From Kiritimatiellia bacterium (lineage in GTDB: Bacteria > Verrucomicrobiota > Kiritimatiellia > RFP12 > UBA1067), in NCBI GenBank assembly GCA_028700415.1, contig JAQVSS010000013.1:1-32897 (forward strand): a stretch of DNA of 32,897 bases. The letters are read 5' to 3'. Made by a program: the position numbers and the translations under genes. Under the pieces are notes generated by a model. That model was not told where the DNA came from. It saw nothing but the letters and a program-made list of their open reading frames with translations, and did no database searches. Position 1 is the first letter of the stretch; each line of letters begins with the position of its first letter. Positions 1 through 8,346 of this stretch are shown here, one piece after another.

Positions 1-127
1 CCGTGCGCGAGCGCGGGTCCACAAAGCGCTCGCAGAACCGGACCGTACCGTCAAAGACGATGCGCGCTTTCTGGAACGAAAGCAGGTTCTCGTAGCCGCC
101 GTGCGGAGGTATGAAGTGCTCAGACAT
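1..127 (-). CDS. four-helix-bundle (suffix-type) protein, N-terminal part only
   Basis: Only the first 42 codons are inside the window; the gene runs off the left edge. It starts at the ATG complementary to 125–127. The visible protein begins MSEHFIPPHGGYENLLSF and continues with QKARIVFDGTVRFCERF and DPRSRT. This is the opening I associate with the 'four helix bundle suffix domain' family, relatives of the 23S-intervening-sequence protein. Members are small, helical and of unknown molecular function. They often sit inside type I restriction or other defence loci. Here the gene lies 81 bp after hsdM on the same strand, between M and whatever subunit follows. I see no clear Shine-Dalgarno; a hairpin lies just upstream of the start. 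Family recognition is from memory of the N-terminal motif, and the function is unknown. Confidence 0.7.
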   Translation of the reverse strand, partial: MSEHFIPPHGGYENLLSFQKARIVFDGTVRFCERFVDPRSRT

Positions 128-134
128 AATCGTT

Positions 135-170
135 AAGAGAAAAGGCCGAATAGCCAAACGCGACGGCCTT
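135..170 (-). terminator. hairpin with T-rich tail between hsdM and the four-helix gene
   Basis: On the minus strand a 7-bp perfect stem (AAGGCCG / CGGCCTT) with a 15-nt loop is followed by TTCTCTT. It has the shape of a weak intrinsic terminator. It lies only about 14 nt before the start of the next gene, so it could also attenuate or occlude that gene rather than end the operon. Confidence 0.4.
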
Positions 171-200
171 CCGTCCCTTCCGTCGTTTGCGTCCCTTGCA
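167..200. repeat. degenerate short tandem repeat (CTTCCGTCC-like units)
   Basis: The sequence reads as degenerate 8–11-base units (CTTCCGTCC, CTTCCGTCG, TTTGCGTCC, CTTGC). It fills the gap between hsdM and the four-helix gene, next to the hairpin. Nothing coding is seen here. Confidence 0.5.
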
Positions 201-208
201 GCGCCCGC

Positions 209-2365
209 TCACGCGGTCACCTCCGCGAGCATTTTCATGATCTCGCCTTCGAGGCGCTTGATGTCGGTCTCGATGACCTCCAGCGGGCGCGGCGGCTCGT
301 AGCGGTAGAAGTGGCGGTTGAGCGGGATCTCGTAACCGATCTTGGTTTTGGTGGTGTCGATCCAGGCGTCGGGCACATGGGGCAGTACCTCGCGCTTGAA
401 ATAGGCCTCGATGTTCTCCTTAAGCGGCACGGTCTCGGTGTCGCGCAGGTCGGCGTCCGGCTCGGGGTTGCCTTTAGCGTCGCGGCAGATTTCGGCGGTC
501 TCGTCGCGCTCGCCGAGGGCGGCAAGCACGGCCTTGAGTTCGGGGCCGGAAAGGCGCAGGTCGCTCTTCTTGGCGGCGGCCTTGAGGCTTGAGAGAAACG
601 CGGCGCGGTCGCGATACAGCTTGGGAGCCATGGGCGGGACGCCCATGCCACTTTGCAGGAAGACCTTGATCTGCCGCTGCCGCTGGCGTCCGGCCTCGAT
701 CTCCTCCTCGCGGGCGGCGGAGGCCTTGCGGGCGCTCGTCGCGAGGTTTTTGAAGGCGCTCTCATCGTCGAGGCGGGCGATGCGTTCGGCGCTGGTCTGG
801 AAGTTCAGGCGCAGGGGGCGCTCGACGGTGATCTTGCTGTAGCCGAAGTCCTCGTTGTCAAAGACCTTGCTGACGATGCGCTTGCGCTGAACAGGCCGGT
901 GGGTGACGGGGTCCTCCTCGGTGAAGGTGCGCGTCTCGCCGTCTTTGAAGTTTCCGAAGATGCGGGTGAGGTCACCGATGTGGTCGGGGTCCTTCTCCTT
1001 GTCGGAAGGGTCGCCGATGCGGCGGCGCTTGTTGCCGAGGCTCTTTTCCATCTGCACCCAGAAGGCGCGGGCGTCGATGAGCTGCACCTTGCCTTTGCGG
1101 GGCTTCTCCTTGCGGTTGGTGAGCACCCAGAGGTAGGTGGAGATGCCTGTGTTGTAGAAGAGCTGCTCGGGCAGGGCGACCACGGCCTCCAGCCAGTCGT
1201 GCTCGATGATCCAGCGGCGGATCTCGCTCTCGCCGCCGCCCGCGTCGCCGGTGAAGAGGGGCGAGCCGTTGAAGACGATGGCGACGCGGCTGCCGCCGTC
1301 CTTCGCGGAGCGCATCTTGGAGAGCATGTGCTGGAGGAAAAGCAGGGCGCCGTCATTGACGCGAGGCGTGCCCGCGCCGAAGCGGCCGTCGAAACCGAGG
1401 GTGTCGCGTTCGCGCTCGATGGCCTTCTGCTGCTGCTTCCATTCTACGCCGAAGGGCGGGTTGGCGAGCATGTAGTCGAAGGTCCACTTCTTGCCGTCGG
1501 GCGTGCGGGTGAACCCGTCCTGCGTGAAGGTGTCGCCGAGGATGATGTTGTCGGCGTCCTCGCCCTTGATGAGCATGTCGGATTTGCAGACGGCCCAGGC
1601 CTCGTCGTTCCAGTCCTGCCCGAAGAGCTTGGGCTGGGCGTGGGCGTTGAGGTCGCGGATGTACTGCTCGGCCACGGAGAGCATGCCGCCCGTACCGCAG
1701 GCGGGGTCGTAGATGGTTTTGACGACGTGGCTGCGGGCGAGGTCCTTCTCGGGGGCGAGGAGCAGGTTGACCATCAGCTTGATGACTTCACGGGGAGTGA
1801 AGTGCTCGCCGGCTTCCTCGTTGGATTGTTCCGCGCCGATCCGGATGAGTTCCTCGAAGACGTAGCCCATCTGAACGTTGTCCACGCGGTCGGGCGAGAG
1901 GTCGATGGCGGCGAACTGCTTGACCACAAGGTAGAGCAGGTTCTTCTGAGACAGGGTGGCGATCTCCTCGCCGAATTTGAACCGCTCGATGATGGCGCGG
2001 ACGTTGGGAGAGAAGGCGCCTATATAGCGGTTGAGGTTCTGGTCGAGCTGGCCGGGGTCGTCAAGCAAGCCGTTGAGACCACTCTTTTCGGCGGGCTTGC
2101 CCATCGTGAACTTCGAGAGGTTGTAGAACGGCACGCCGGTGACCTGGGTCAGGCTGTGGCGCACGATGTTGTCACCCTTCCCCTTGAGGTCGGCGTGCTT
2201 CTTGAGAACGGCAGCACGGGTCGGGGCGAGGATGCAGTCAAAGCGGCGCAGGACGGCCAAGGGAAGGATGACCTTGCGGTATTCGTTGCGTTTGTAAGGC
2301 CCGCGAAGGAGATTACAGATGTTCCAGATGAACGAAGCGATTTGGGCATGGGTTTCAGCGGTCAT
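209..2365 (-). CDS. hsdM: type I restriction-modification DNA methyltransferase subunit M (HsdM, first locus)
   Basis: A 718-residue N6-adenine methyltransferase subunit. In type I systems M pairs with S to methylate the target and joins R for restriction. An N-terminal HsdM helical domain (residues ~1–150, with RKVILPLAVLRRFD) is followed by the AdoMet-dependent catalytic domain. Motif I is YDPACGTGG near residue 221 and the catalytic motif IV is NPPF near residue 302. 'GEHFTPREVIKLMV' is the usual sequence before motif I. The C-terminal third is charged and helical. Residues near 570 (SGMGVPPM) are encoded by a perfect palindrome and look like an in-frame repeat insertion (see findings). 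The ATG at 2363–2365 is the first in frame but has no good Shine-Dalgarno. The next gene downstream encodes a four-helix-bundle protein; S and R are not in the window on this side. Confidence 0.95.
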   Translation of the reverse strand: MTAETHAQIASFIWNICNLLRGPYKRNEYRKVILPLAVLRRFDCILAPTRAAVLKKHADLKGKGDNIVRHSLTQVTGVPFYNLSKFTMGKPAEKSGLNGLLDDPGQLDQNLNRYIGAFSPNVRAIIERFKFGEEIATLSQKNLLYLVVKQFAAIDLSPDRVDNVQMGYVFEELIRIGAEQSNEEAGEHFTPREVIKLMVNLLLAPEKDLARSHVVKTIYDPACGTGGMLSVAEQYIRDLNAHAQPKLFGQDWNDEAWAVCKSDMLIKGEDADNIILGDTFTQDGFTRTPDGKKWTFDYMLANPPFGVEWKQQQKAIERERDTLGFDGRFGAGTPRVNDGALLFLQHMLSKMRSAKDGGSRVAIVFNGSPLFTGDAGGGESEIRRWIIEHDWLEAVVALPEQLFYNTGISTYLWVLTNRKEKPRKGKVQLIDARAFWVQMEKSLGNKRRRIGDPSDKEKDPDHIGDLTRIFGNFKDGETRTFTEEDPVTHRPVQRKRIVSKVFDNEDFGYSKITVERPLRLNFQTSAERIARLDDESAFKNLATSARKASAAREEEIEAGRQRQRQIKVFLQSGMGVPPMAPKLYRDRAAFLSSLKAAAKKSDLRLSGPELKAVLAALGERDETAEICRDAKGNPEPDADLRDTETVPLKENIEAYFKREVLPHVPDAWIDTTKTKIGYEIPLNRHFYRYEPPRPLEVIETDIKRLEGEIMKMLAEVTA
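629..647. repeat. palindromic repeat inside hsdM coding sequence
   Basis: An 8-bp perfect inverted repeat, CATGGGCG and CGCCCATG around a 3-base loop (GGA), lies in the 3' third of hsdM. It is read in frame on the minus strand as GMGVPPM. Similar palindromes are, to my recollection, dispersed in genomes of this bacterial group; only one copy is in this window. Confidence 0.6.
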
Positions 2366-2382
2366 AGTCTGGCATCACAGAT

Positions 2383-2394
2383 TCGTTTAAACGA
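2383..2394. promoter_or_regulatory. 12-bp perfect palindrome upstream of hsdM (possible operator)
   Basis: TCGTTTAAACGA lies about 18 bp before the hsdM start and directly beside a good -10-like hexamer (TATGAT on the minus strand, 2394–2399). I could not find a convincing -35 at 16–18 bp. It could be an operator for hsdM, but a chance palindrome is not excluded. Confidence 0.3.
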
Positions 2395-2510
2395 TCATAA
2401 TCAGAAACAACTTATGCAATAAACAAATACACTTAGCTTATTTCTGGTGAGTTTAGCACCGGCATCCTTGAAATGGCGAGGAGAAAATAGTGACCACGGC
2501 GACGGCCAGC

Positions 2511-3968
2511 CTAGTTTGTCTTTTCACCGGGCTTCAGGAGTTCAATCCGCCCGCGAAGGGCGAGGTCGATGGCTTCAGCCAAGATGCGCGCGGATTCCTG
2601 CGGCGCATGGAAACCCATCGAGTTCTCGGCCGCCACAAAGTCCAGCCGCCACTGCGCTTGGCGGTGCAGCGCGCGGGCAGCTTGCAGGGCGCTGTCCGTT
2701 GCGCCGCTTTTTTGGGCATCGGACAGCTCTCGGATGAGGCCCACGGTGGCCTGTTCGGCGCGGAGCATCAGCGCCGCGGTCCGGCCTTGGATCGCCTCGG
2801 CGCGGGCCATGATTTCCTTTTCAGGATAGCGGTGGCAGGTCTGGCATGAACGCGAGGGGCTCAACAGCGGGCTGCGCACATGGTGGTCGCTGATCTTGAC
2901 CGCGCCTTCGCGCAGATAGGGCATGTGGCAGTCCGCGCAAGAGACGCCGCTGCGCGCGTGGATGCCCTGGCTCCAGGTCTCGAATTCGGGGTGCTGGGCC
3001 TTGAGCATCTTGGCGCCGCTGCCCTCGTGGTTCCAGTCGGCGAACCCCTCCGCATCGTAATAGGACTCGATCTCGTCCATCCGGATGCCCTTGTGCCAAG
3101 GGTAGGTGAGCCTTTTTTCAGGCCCCTTAAAGTAGTATTCCACATGGCACTGGGCGCAGACGAGGGTGCGCAGCTCCTGGCGCGAGGCGTCGGCGTTCAC
3201 GTCATAGTCGCGCACCCGGTTGCCGGCCCGCCAGTGCATAACGCTCGGCAGGTGCGGCAGAGGAGTGTCGGCTTTGGCCAGTTCGCGCAAGCCGTTGAGG
3301 AGTCCGGGGCGGGTCACGCGCAAACCCATGGAGGCCGGGTCGTGGCAATCGATGCAGGCGACGGGATGCTGGATCAGCTTGTCCCCGTTGCTGCCGGTCA
3401 GGTTGCGGGCCTCGGCGTAGGACAGGGCGCAGACGGCCTCGAAGCCCTTCATGATCTGATCCTGCGGGCGAGCGTCGGGCACACCGGCCTTGCGGCCCAT
3501 CTCGCGGTAGGCGGGAATGATCGAGGCGTGGCAGTGGAGGCAAGCGCCGGGCTGCTTGAACTGTTTGACGCGCTCGGTTTGCTCCTGATCCGAAAGCATG
3601 TAGGCGTGGCCCCGCTCCTCGCGGTAGTCGACCGCAAAAGCGTACCCTTGGAAGAGGATACGCCAGAGCGGGTCGGCGTCGAGCTTCTGGAAGGCCTCGC
3701 TGCCGCCGTGGCGCGTGCGCTCGGTATCCACGGTGCGGCGGTAACTGTCATACTGACGCGGGTAGTTCTTGCCCCACTCGGCAGGATCGATCGTATCCCC
3801 GTTGAGTTCCACGATCTGGAAGACGCGCTGCCGCGCCTCAGCTTTGCGTTCCATGATGTTGCGCCAGAGCGCCATCGCGCCAATGGTGGCGGCAGCCGCG
3901 AGGGAAACCGTGACAACGTAGGCCGCCCGGAGACGGGACGGACTGGATGAAGGCATTTTCTGCAGCAT
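2511..3968 (-). CDS. nrfA: ammonia-forming cytochrome c nitrite reductase, catalytic subunit NrfA
   Basis: A 485-residue periplasmic pentahaem enzyme that reduces nitrite to ammonium with six electrons. Five c-type haem motifs are visible: CLHCH (143–147), CIDCH (205–209), CAQCH (271–275), CADCH (344–348) and CQTCH (375–379). Active-site residues align with the family: Arg119 in ERGHAY, Tyr278 in the CHVEYYF motif, and His326 in KAQHPE. Glu277 and Lys323/Gln325 match the calcium site. The first motif is CxxCH, whereas classical NrfA has CxxCK at the catalytic haem; a CxxCH subgroup is known, for example in Campylobacter. Residues 13–35 are hydrophobic and read as an uncleaved membrane anchor or signal peptide. 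The gene starts 17 bp after nrfH, with GGAAGGGG as ribosome-binding site. Confidence 0.96.
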   Translation of the reverse strand: MLQKMPSSSPSRLRAAYVVTVSLAAAATIGAMALWRNIMERKAEARQRVFQIVELNGDTIDPAEWGKNYPRQYDSYRRTVDTERTRHGGSEAFQKLDADPLWRILFQGYAFAVDYREERGHAYMLSDQEQTERVKQFKQPGACLHCHASIIPAYREMGRKAGVPDARPQDQIMKGFEAVCALSYAEARNLTGSNGDKLIQHPVACIDCHDPASMGLRVTRPGLLNGLRELAKADTPLPHLPSVMHWRAGNRVRDYDVNADASRQELRTLVCAQCHVEYYFKGPEKRLTYPWHKGIRMDEIESYYDAEGFADWNHEGSGAKMLKAQHPEFETWSQGIHARSGVSCADCHMPYLREGAVKISDHHVRSPLLSPSRSCQTCHRYPEKEIMARAEAIQGRTAALMLRAEQATVGLIRELSDAQKSGATDSALQAARALHRQAQWRLDFVAAENSMGFHAPQESARILAEAIDLALRGRIELLKPGEKTN

Positions 3969-3985
3969 GGGGAAACCCCTTCCGG

Positions 3986-4456
3986 TTAGCGCGTCGGGCC
4001 GTGGCCGACGCGGTCATGGCACCGTGCGCATTTGAACGGCTCATCGGAGCCGCGGTTTTGGGCGAGCATCTCGCTCACCAAAGCGCCGTGGCAGCGTATG
4101 CAGTTTTTCTGCACGATCCGGGCGCTCTTCGGCTTGATTTGGATCGGCTCGTGGAAATTCTGGAGCGTGAAGGCCTTCGAATGTTCGAACCCGTTCTCGC
4201 CTTTGACGAGATATTTGGGGATGAGGCCGTGGGGCACATGGCAATCGTTGCAGGTTGCCGCGGCGTGATGGCTGGCCTTCTGCCACCCGTCGTATTGGTC
4301 GCGCATGATGTGGCAGTTGACGCAGGTTTTGGACTCGCTGCCCAAATAGGCGAGCCCCTCCCCTTCCCGAAACGTGTATCCTCCAGCGCCTAAAAGCGCG
4401 CCGAGCAAACAACAGAGGACGGTGGCCGGTGATGTGAAGATTGTGGTCCGTTTCAT
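3986..4456 (-). CDS. nrfH: tetrahaem quinol dehydrogenase NrfH (NapC/NirT family)
   Basis: A 156-residue membrane-anchored cytochrome that takes electrons from menaquinol and passes them to NrfA. One hydrophobic segment spans about residues 11–28. Four haem motifs follow: CVNCH (45–49), CNDCH (69–73), CIRCH (119–123) and CARCH (143–147). The first is followed by Ile-Met (Met51), as in NrfH proteins where a methionine serves haem 1. I start at the ATG at 4454–4456, preceded by GGATGTGAT. An in-frame GTG 27 bp further upstream would add nine residues and has a poorer ribosome-binding site. The gene lies between the cupin gene (43-bp gap) and nrfA (17-bp gap). Confidence 0.95.
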   Translation of the reverse strand: MKRTTIFTSPATVLCCLLGALLGAGGYTFREGEGLAYLGSESKTCVNCHIMRDQYDGWQKASHHAAATCNDCHVPHGLIPKYLVKGENGFEHSKAFTLQNFHEPIQIKPKSARIVQKNCIRCHGALVSEMLAQNRGSDEPFKCARCHDRVGHGPTR

Positions 4457-4499
4457 ATCACATCCGTTTTGCAGGCGCCTCACTCGAACGTTCCAAGCC

Positions 4500-4844
4500 C
4501 TATTCGACAGCCTTCTCCCGTATCATAACGAGCAGCATTTTGAAGCGCTTGTCCGCGCGCAGCGAGTGCGGCACGCCTGCGGGCATGATCACCATCTCGC
4601 CGGTCTTGGCCGACACCGGCTTCCCGCCGATGACTAACGTCGCTTCCCCGTCAACGACCAGCACCGTCGCGTCATACGGCGAGGTGTGTTCGCTCAAGCC
4701 CTGCCCCTGATCAAACGAGAAGAGCGTCAGCGTGCCCGCCTTCTTGTCGAGCAGCGTTTTGCTCACAACCGAACCGCCCGCATAATCCACGAACCCGGCC
4801 ATGTCGATCGCTTTTCCGCGCACATCGTTTATCGTCGCGTCCAT
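4500..4844 (-). CDS. small cupin-domain protein, first gene of the nrfHA operon
   Basis: A 114-residue single-domain cupin. The double-stranded beta-helix signature is visible as SEHTSPYDATVLVVDGEA (from residue 51) and GEMVIMPAGVPHSL (from 82). The metal-site residues visible are His53 and His93; the usual second His of motif 1 is not present at HxH spacing. Close relatives that I recall are small cupins of anaerobes with the same 'VVSKTLL..GTLTLFSFD' start. It has a strong Shine-Dalgarno (GGAGG, 7 nt before the ATG) and lies 43 bp upstream of nrfH on the same strand, with a promoter just upstream. A role in sensing or handling nitrogen oxides is only an inference from position. Confidence 0.85.
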   Translation of the reverse strand: MDATINDVRGKAIDMAGFVDYAGGSVVSKTLLDKKAGTLTLFSFDQGQGLSEHTSPYDATVLVVDGEATLVIGGKPVSAKTGEMVIMPAGVPHSLRADKRFKMLLVMIREKAVE

Positions 4845-4878
4845 TGTTGCCTCCGTTCTTGAATTTACGTTTCAATAA

Positions 4879-4907
4879 ACCATAACGGAAAACAGCACTG
4901 TCCGCAA
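4879..4907 (-). promoter_or_regulatory. sigma70-type promoter for cupin–nrfH–nrfA
   Basis: On the minus strand TTGCGG is followed by a 17-bp spacer and TATGGT, ending 34 bp before the cupin ATG. Spacing is ideal and four bases of each hexamer match consensus. No second promoter is evident before nrfH or nrfA, so one transcript for the three genes is likely. Confidence 0.5.
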
Positions 4908-4963
4908 GCTTCTTTCCGGCACCCGGGAACCTTCGGTGGGATTCAAGCTAGTGTCTTCCAGTT

Positions 4964-7900
4964 TTATTTGACATATCGCTTCGCCAAGCTGACGCGAGCG
5001 CGTGCTCCGGCGTCAGCGTCTGATGAAAAACAAACTTCGGCCTTCCCCTTAAGGAACGGCATCTCCTTTGCAAGCGCACCTTTGGCGACAACAAGGCGCT
5101 GCCGCGGAACAATCCGCCTGACATCCCAATTCCTGCCGTCGTAGCACCGGAGACAATCATTGTCCGCAAGATCAACCGGAAAGGTCCAGGTTTCGCCATC
5201 AATCGTAACCGCGGGATGCGATATCGGCCCAAGAAGCCTGATCTCAAGCCGTGCGGTTTCGCCGGGGCGCACCTTGACCGTATGCGCCGCATTCATGCCT
5301 TTCGAAGGCGCATGTATAAGCGGATATTCCGCCTCATACTTGAGATGCTCCGACGCGGTCGCGCCGGGCTTGAAAGCCGGTTCGCCCTGGCCGACCGAAA
5401 TGAGCGTCACCTCGACGCGGGGATAATCGCCCTTCGCCTGCGCTCGCCATGCGAGCTGATTGGCGCCCTTCTTCAGGCCCGGAGCCGGAGCCGCCTTCGC
5501 CTTCGCGATCGGCGAACCGTTGTCGCCGATGAGCGTCCAGACGCCGTCCGCAAATTCCGCGACCTGCGTGGACTTGAGGGTGAACGGCACGGGGATATCC
5601 CGTCCGTTGAGCGTGACGACGGCGTCCGTGATTTCCACCGCATGGCGTCCGATCGACCGGACATCCGTAACCTCGACGTGCGCCTTGCCGCCCGCGGGAA
5701 TGTCATTGAGATAGAGATTCACGCGCTCGACTGTCCGGCCCATGATCTCGGTGCGGTAGACCTCGGTCGCCGTGTTGATGCGGTAGTGTGCGTAGGGCCA
5801 CTTCTGGTGGAAATAATCGTAAGCGTCGCGTTCGCGGAGCTGCAGCGCGAAGTAGCGCCAACCGTTGAAGTCGAGGCGGATGTAATGCTCGCTATAGCCG
5901 TGGTAGCAGAGAATGGACTGCTCGATCTGCACGTTGAGAAGCGCGCCCGACCTGTCGCCCTTCACCCAAAGTCCGACCGCGTTGGTGACGGCGATAAAGG
6001 GAATGGGATAATGCTTTCCGACACGCGCCCACGCGCCGTTCGCGAAGGGATTGGCGTTCTCCGCGTCGATTGCGAGCAACGCGCCCTTTTCGGCATCCGC
6101 ACCTGCGGCGACAGCGGTCTTCACGCCCTTCGCGGACTCGACCTCGAGCGTTTTCACGTCCGACGGCGCGAGAATGGATTCCGAATCCGCCGCGGTGTAG
6201 CCGTTGCCGCCATATAACGCCTCCACCCGGATTTCCGCCTTGCGTGTTTCGGGCTCATCGGCCGTCCACTGCGCGCGATTCGCGTCCGCAACCCGGTGAC
6301 ACGTTACCTGCTGCGGCGCGACGCGCCAAAGGCCGGCCGCGTCCTGCGCGAGGCGGAACTCATCGCCGGGCACACGGATCTTCGCGAGTGTCTCGTCCGA
6401 AAACGCCTTGGCGAGACGCGCGCGCTCCCACTTGCCGAAGATCGCGAGCTGCTGCTCGGTGTGGAAATGCACGGGTTTCCGATTGACGCTGTTCGACGGA
6501 TCGGGCAACTGGAAGCCGTCTGCGGCGTCGATTGCCGCGCCCTTGCAGCCGTTGTATTCCATCTCGTCAGAGAAGTGCTGACGCGCCATATGGCAACCCA
6601 TCATCGGACTCCACCAGCCGAGGTTGACCTTCAGGAGATTCGCCTTCACCGCGTACTCATCCAGACACTTGATGTGCTCGTCGACGAACCGCTTCGCGCC
6701 CCATTCGGCGTGATCCCACGGCCCGATGCGGCTGCGGTACCACCAGGAATACGGATAAAGGCACGCCGATTCGCAGACGATCTCGCCGTCCTTCTGCCTG
6801 AACTGGCGGAAGGTCGTTTCGCGTCCGACTTCGGTGCCGTTCACGGTCATCATGCCCTCCGCGCCGTCGAAGTAGACCCCGTCGCCCTTGCAAGCGTTGA
6901 AGACCCTGCCGATGCGGTCCGAGACCCTCTGCATCAGCTTCGAGCCCGGTTTCGGATAGAACGACCCGTAACGCTGCTGGAAATAATAGACCTTCGTGCC
7001 GACAGGATAGCTGCACGCGCTGACCTTGATCGGAATGGCGCCGTGGTACTGCGTCCCAAACGCGCCGCGGGAGATCTTGGAGAAGCAATACGGTTTCTTC
7101 CAAGACATGTCATGGTACTGGACGATCTCCTTGCCGATCAAAAGCGCATTGCCGTTCGCGTGGCTCTTCATGATGACGGTGTGTCCATCCCACGGCTCCT
7201 CGTTAATATAGAGTTCCGTGTCGCCGGGCGCAAACGGCCGCGCGAGCGTGTAAGTGCGGCGCATGATCACGTCCCCGGGCTCAACCGTAAACTCCGGCAT
7301 AAAAATCGGGTCGAGGTACTGGATGCAGTGTGAAAGGTGATGAACGTCCACGCGCAGTCCCGCGGCATGAAACTTGTCGGCGACCGCTTTCAGATCCTTG
7401 AGGCCGTTCGGGAACATCTCGGGATTGATCGCGTAGGTGCCGTAAAGCACCCACCAGGCATAAGGATGCACAGTCGTGAAGCCGCCAAGTTCGGCCATCT
7501 CGATCCAATCGCCGATGGATCCGACGTCCATCAGGGTCGTGAAGAGATAGCTGCCGCGATTCGCCTCGCATTCCTGCGCCCATGCGCCGCCCGCCTTCGA
7601 ATGCGGCACTCCGGCCACAAGCGTCATCGCCTTGAGCATGGGCTTCAGCGCTTCGCGCGGCCCCGCACAGAGTCCGCACTTCTTGCCAACGAAGCTGTCA
7701 GGCGCGTCCGCCCGGATCATGAGACCGGAAACGACTTCCTCCGGCGTCGGGTAGAACGCCTTGTCCGGCGCATCATATAGCGAATGCGGCGAAGTATTGG
7801 GAATGTCGTCGCAGGCCGTCCGGAGCAGCGGATCGTACGCGCGCAGGGCGACCCCGCTACATTCGTCCGAAACGAGACACGCCATGTCGCCGTACCACTT

Positions 7901-8278
7901 CTTGCAGCCGGGTTTGACGTGCGCGATCGTGAGCGTCTTCGCGTCCGGGACGGTGAAAGAGACCGTCTGCAGCGTCCAGCCGCCGTCGAAAGGGATGAGC
8001 GTGAGGACGCATTCACCCTCGAGCGGCGCGAAACGGAAGACGAGAGCCCCATCGGCGTTTCGGGCCGTTGCGGTGGAAGGATAGATTCTGCCGTCTTTGA
8101 GCGTGACATCCATAAACGGACATCTCTCACCGACGAGCTCGCGTCCGCCCTTCTCCCTGATCGAGGCCAATGCACCCGCATCATCGAAAGTCAGGTCGGC
8201 ATACTTGCCGGTGAAAGTGACGTCGGCGGAAAGCGTGCCGAAAAGGGACGCGGCCAAAACAAAAAACAGCGCTCGCAT
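4964..8278 (-). CDS. large secreted protein, probable TIM-barrel glycoside hydrolase with C-terminal jelly-roll modules
   Basis: 1104 residues. Residues 1–18 are a signal peptide (MRALFFVLAASLFGTLSA), so the protein is exported. An N-terminal beta-rich region (~20–200) precedes a region that reads as a (beta/alpha)8 barrel: GDWIEMAELGGFTTVHPYAWW near 256, an alternating region with LRVDVHHLSH near 310, and GDGVYFDGAEGMM near 471. The Asp in YFDG is a candidate catalytic residue of the kind seen in several alpha-glycosidase clans. From ~740 a beta-sandwich module carries GLWVKGDRSG and NGWRYFALQL and resembles a carbohydrate-binding jelly roll. A similar module is in the next gene upstream. 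I cannot assign a glycoside hydrolase family. AAGGAA lies 7 nt before the ATG. The gene follows its neighbour after 68 bp and is probably co-transcribed. Confidence 0.75.
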   Translation of the reverse strand: MRALFFVLAASLFGTLSADVTFTGKYADLTFDDAGALASIREKGGRELVGERCPFMDVTLKDGRIYPSTATARNADGALVFRFAPLEGECVLTLIPFDGGWTLQTVSFTVPDAKTLTIAHVKPGCKKWYGDMACLVSDECSGVALRAYDPLLRTACDDIPNTSPHSLYDAPDKAFYPTPEEVVSGLMIRADAPDSFVGKKCGLCAGPREALKPMLKAMTLVAGVPHSKAGGAWAQECEANRGSYLFTTLMDVGSIGDWIEMAELGGFTTVHPYAWWVLYGTYAINPEMFPNGLKDLKAVADKFHAAGLRVDVHHLSHCIQYLDPIFMPEFTVEPGDVIMRRTYTLARPFAPGDTELYINEEPWDGHTVIMKSHANGNALLIGKEIVQYHDMSWKKPYCFSKISRGAFGTQYHGAIPIKVSACSYPVGTKVYYFQQRYGSFYPKPGSKLMQRVSDRIGRVFNACKGDGVYFDGAEGMMTVNGTEVGRETTFRQFRQKDGEIVCESACLYPYSWWYRSRIGPWDHAEWGAKRFVDEHIKCLDEYAVKANLLKVNLGWWSPMMGCHMARQHFSDEMEYNGCKGAAIDAADGFQLPDPSNSVNRKPVHFHTEQQLAIFGKWERARLAKAFSDETLAKIRVPGDEFRLAQDAAGLWRVAPQQVTCHRVADANRAQWTADEPETRKAEIRVEALYGGNGYTAADSESILAPSDVKTLEVESAKGVKTAVAAGADAEKGALLAIDAENANPFANGAWARVGKHYPIPFIAVTNAVGLWVKGDRSGALLNVQIEQSILCYHGYSEHYIRLDFNGWRYFALQLRERDAYDYFHQKWPYAHYRINTATEVYRTEIMGRTVERVNLYLNDIPAGGKAHVEVTDVRSIGRHAVEITDAVVTLNGRDIPVPFTLKSTQVAEFADGVWTLIGDNGSPIAKAKAAPAPGLKKGANQLAWRAQAKGDYPRVEVTLISVGQGEPAFKPGATASEHLKYEAEYPLIHAPSKGMNAAHTVKVRPGETARLEIRLLGPISHPAVTIDGETWTFPVDLADNDCLRCYDGRNWDVRRIVPRQRLVVAKGALAKEMPFLKGKAEVCFSSDADAGARARVSLAKRYVK

Positions 8279-8346
8279 ATTATGGTTCCTTGTGTGCTTG
8301 GACGGCTTTTACCTCGGTCACCGACATCTTCGCGCCGGACGCTGTG

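Noticed and set aside
653-2422. Long open frame on the plus strand opposite hsdM (589 codons)
   Set aside because: It is a mirror frame of a GC-rich gene. The translation is low-complexity (V, L, A, D, E, G), has no known motif, and the opposite strand encodes a complete methyltransferase.
2394-2425. Promoter for the first hsdM
   Set aside because: The -10 (TATGAT) is good, but no acceptable -35 lies at 16–18 bp; only a -35-like TTGCAT at 14 bp was found.
2880-3950. Plus-strand open frame opposite nrfA
   Set aside because: The opposite strand carries five haem motifs and conserved catalytic residues; this frame has none and no ribosome-binding site.
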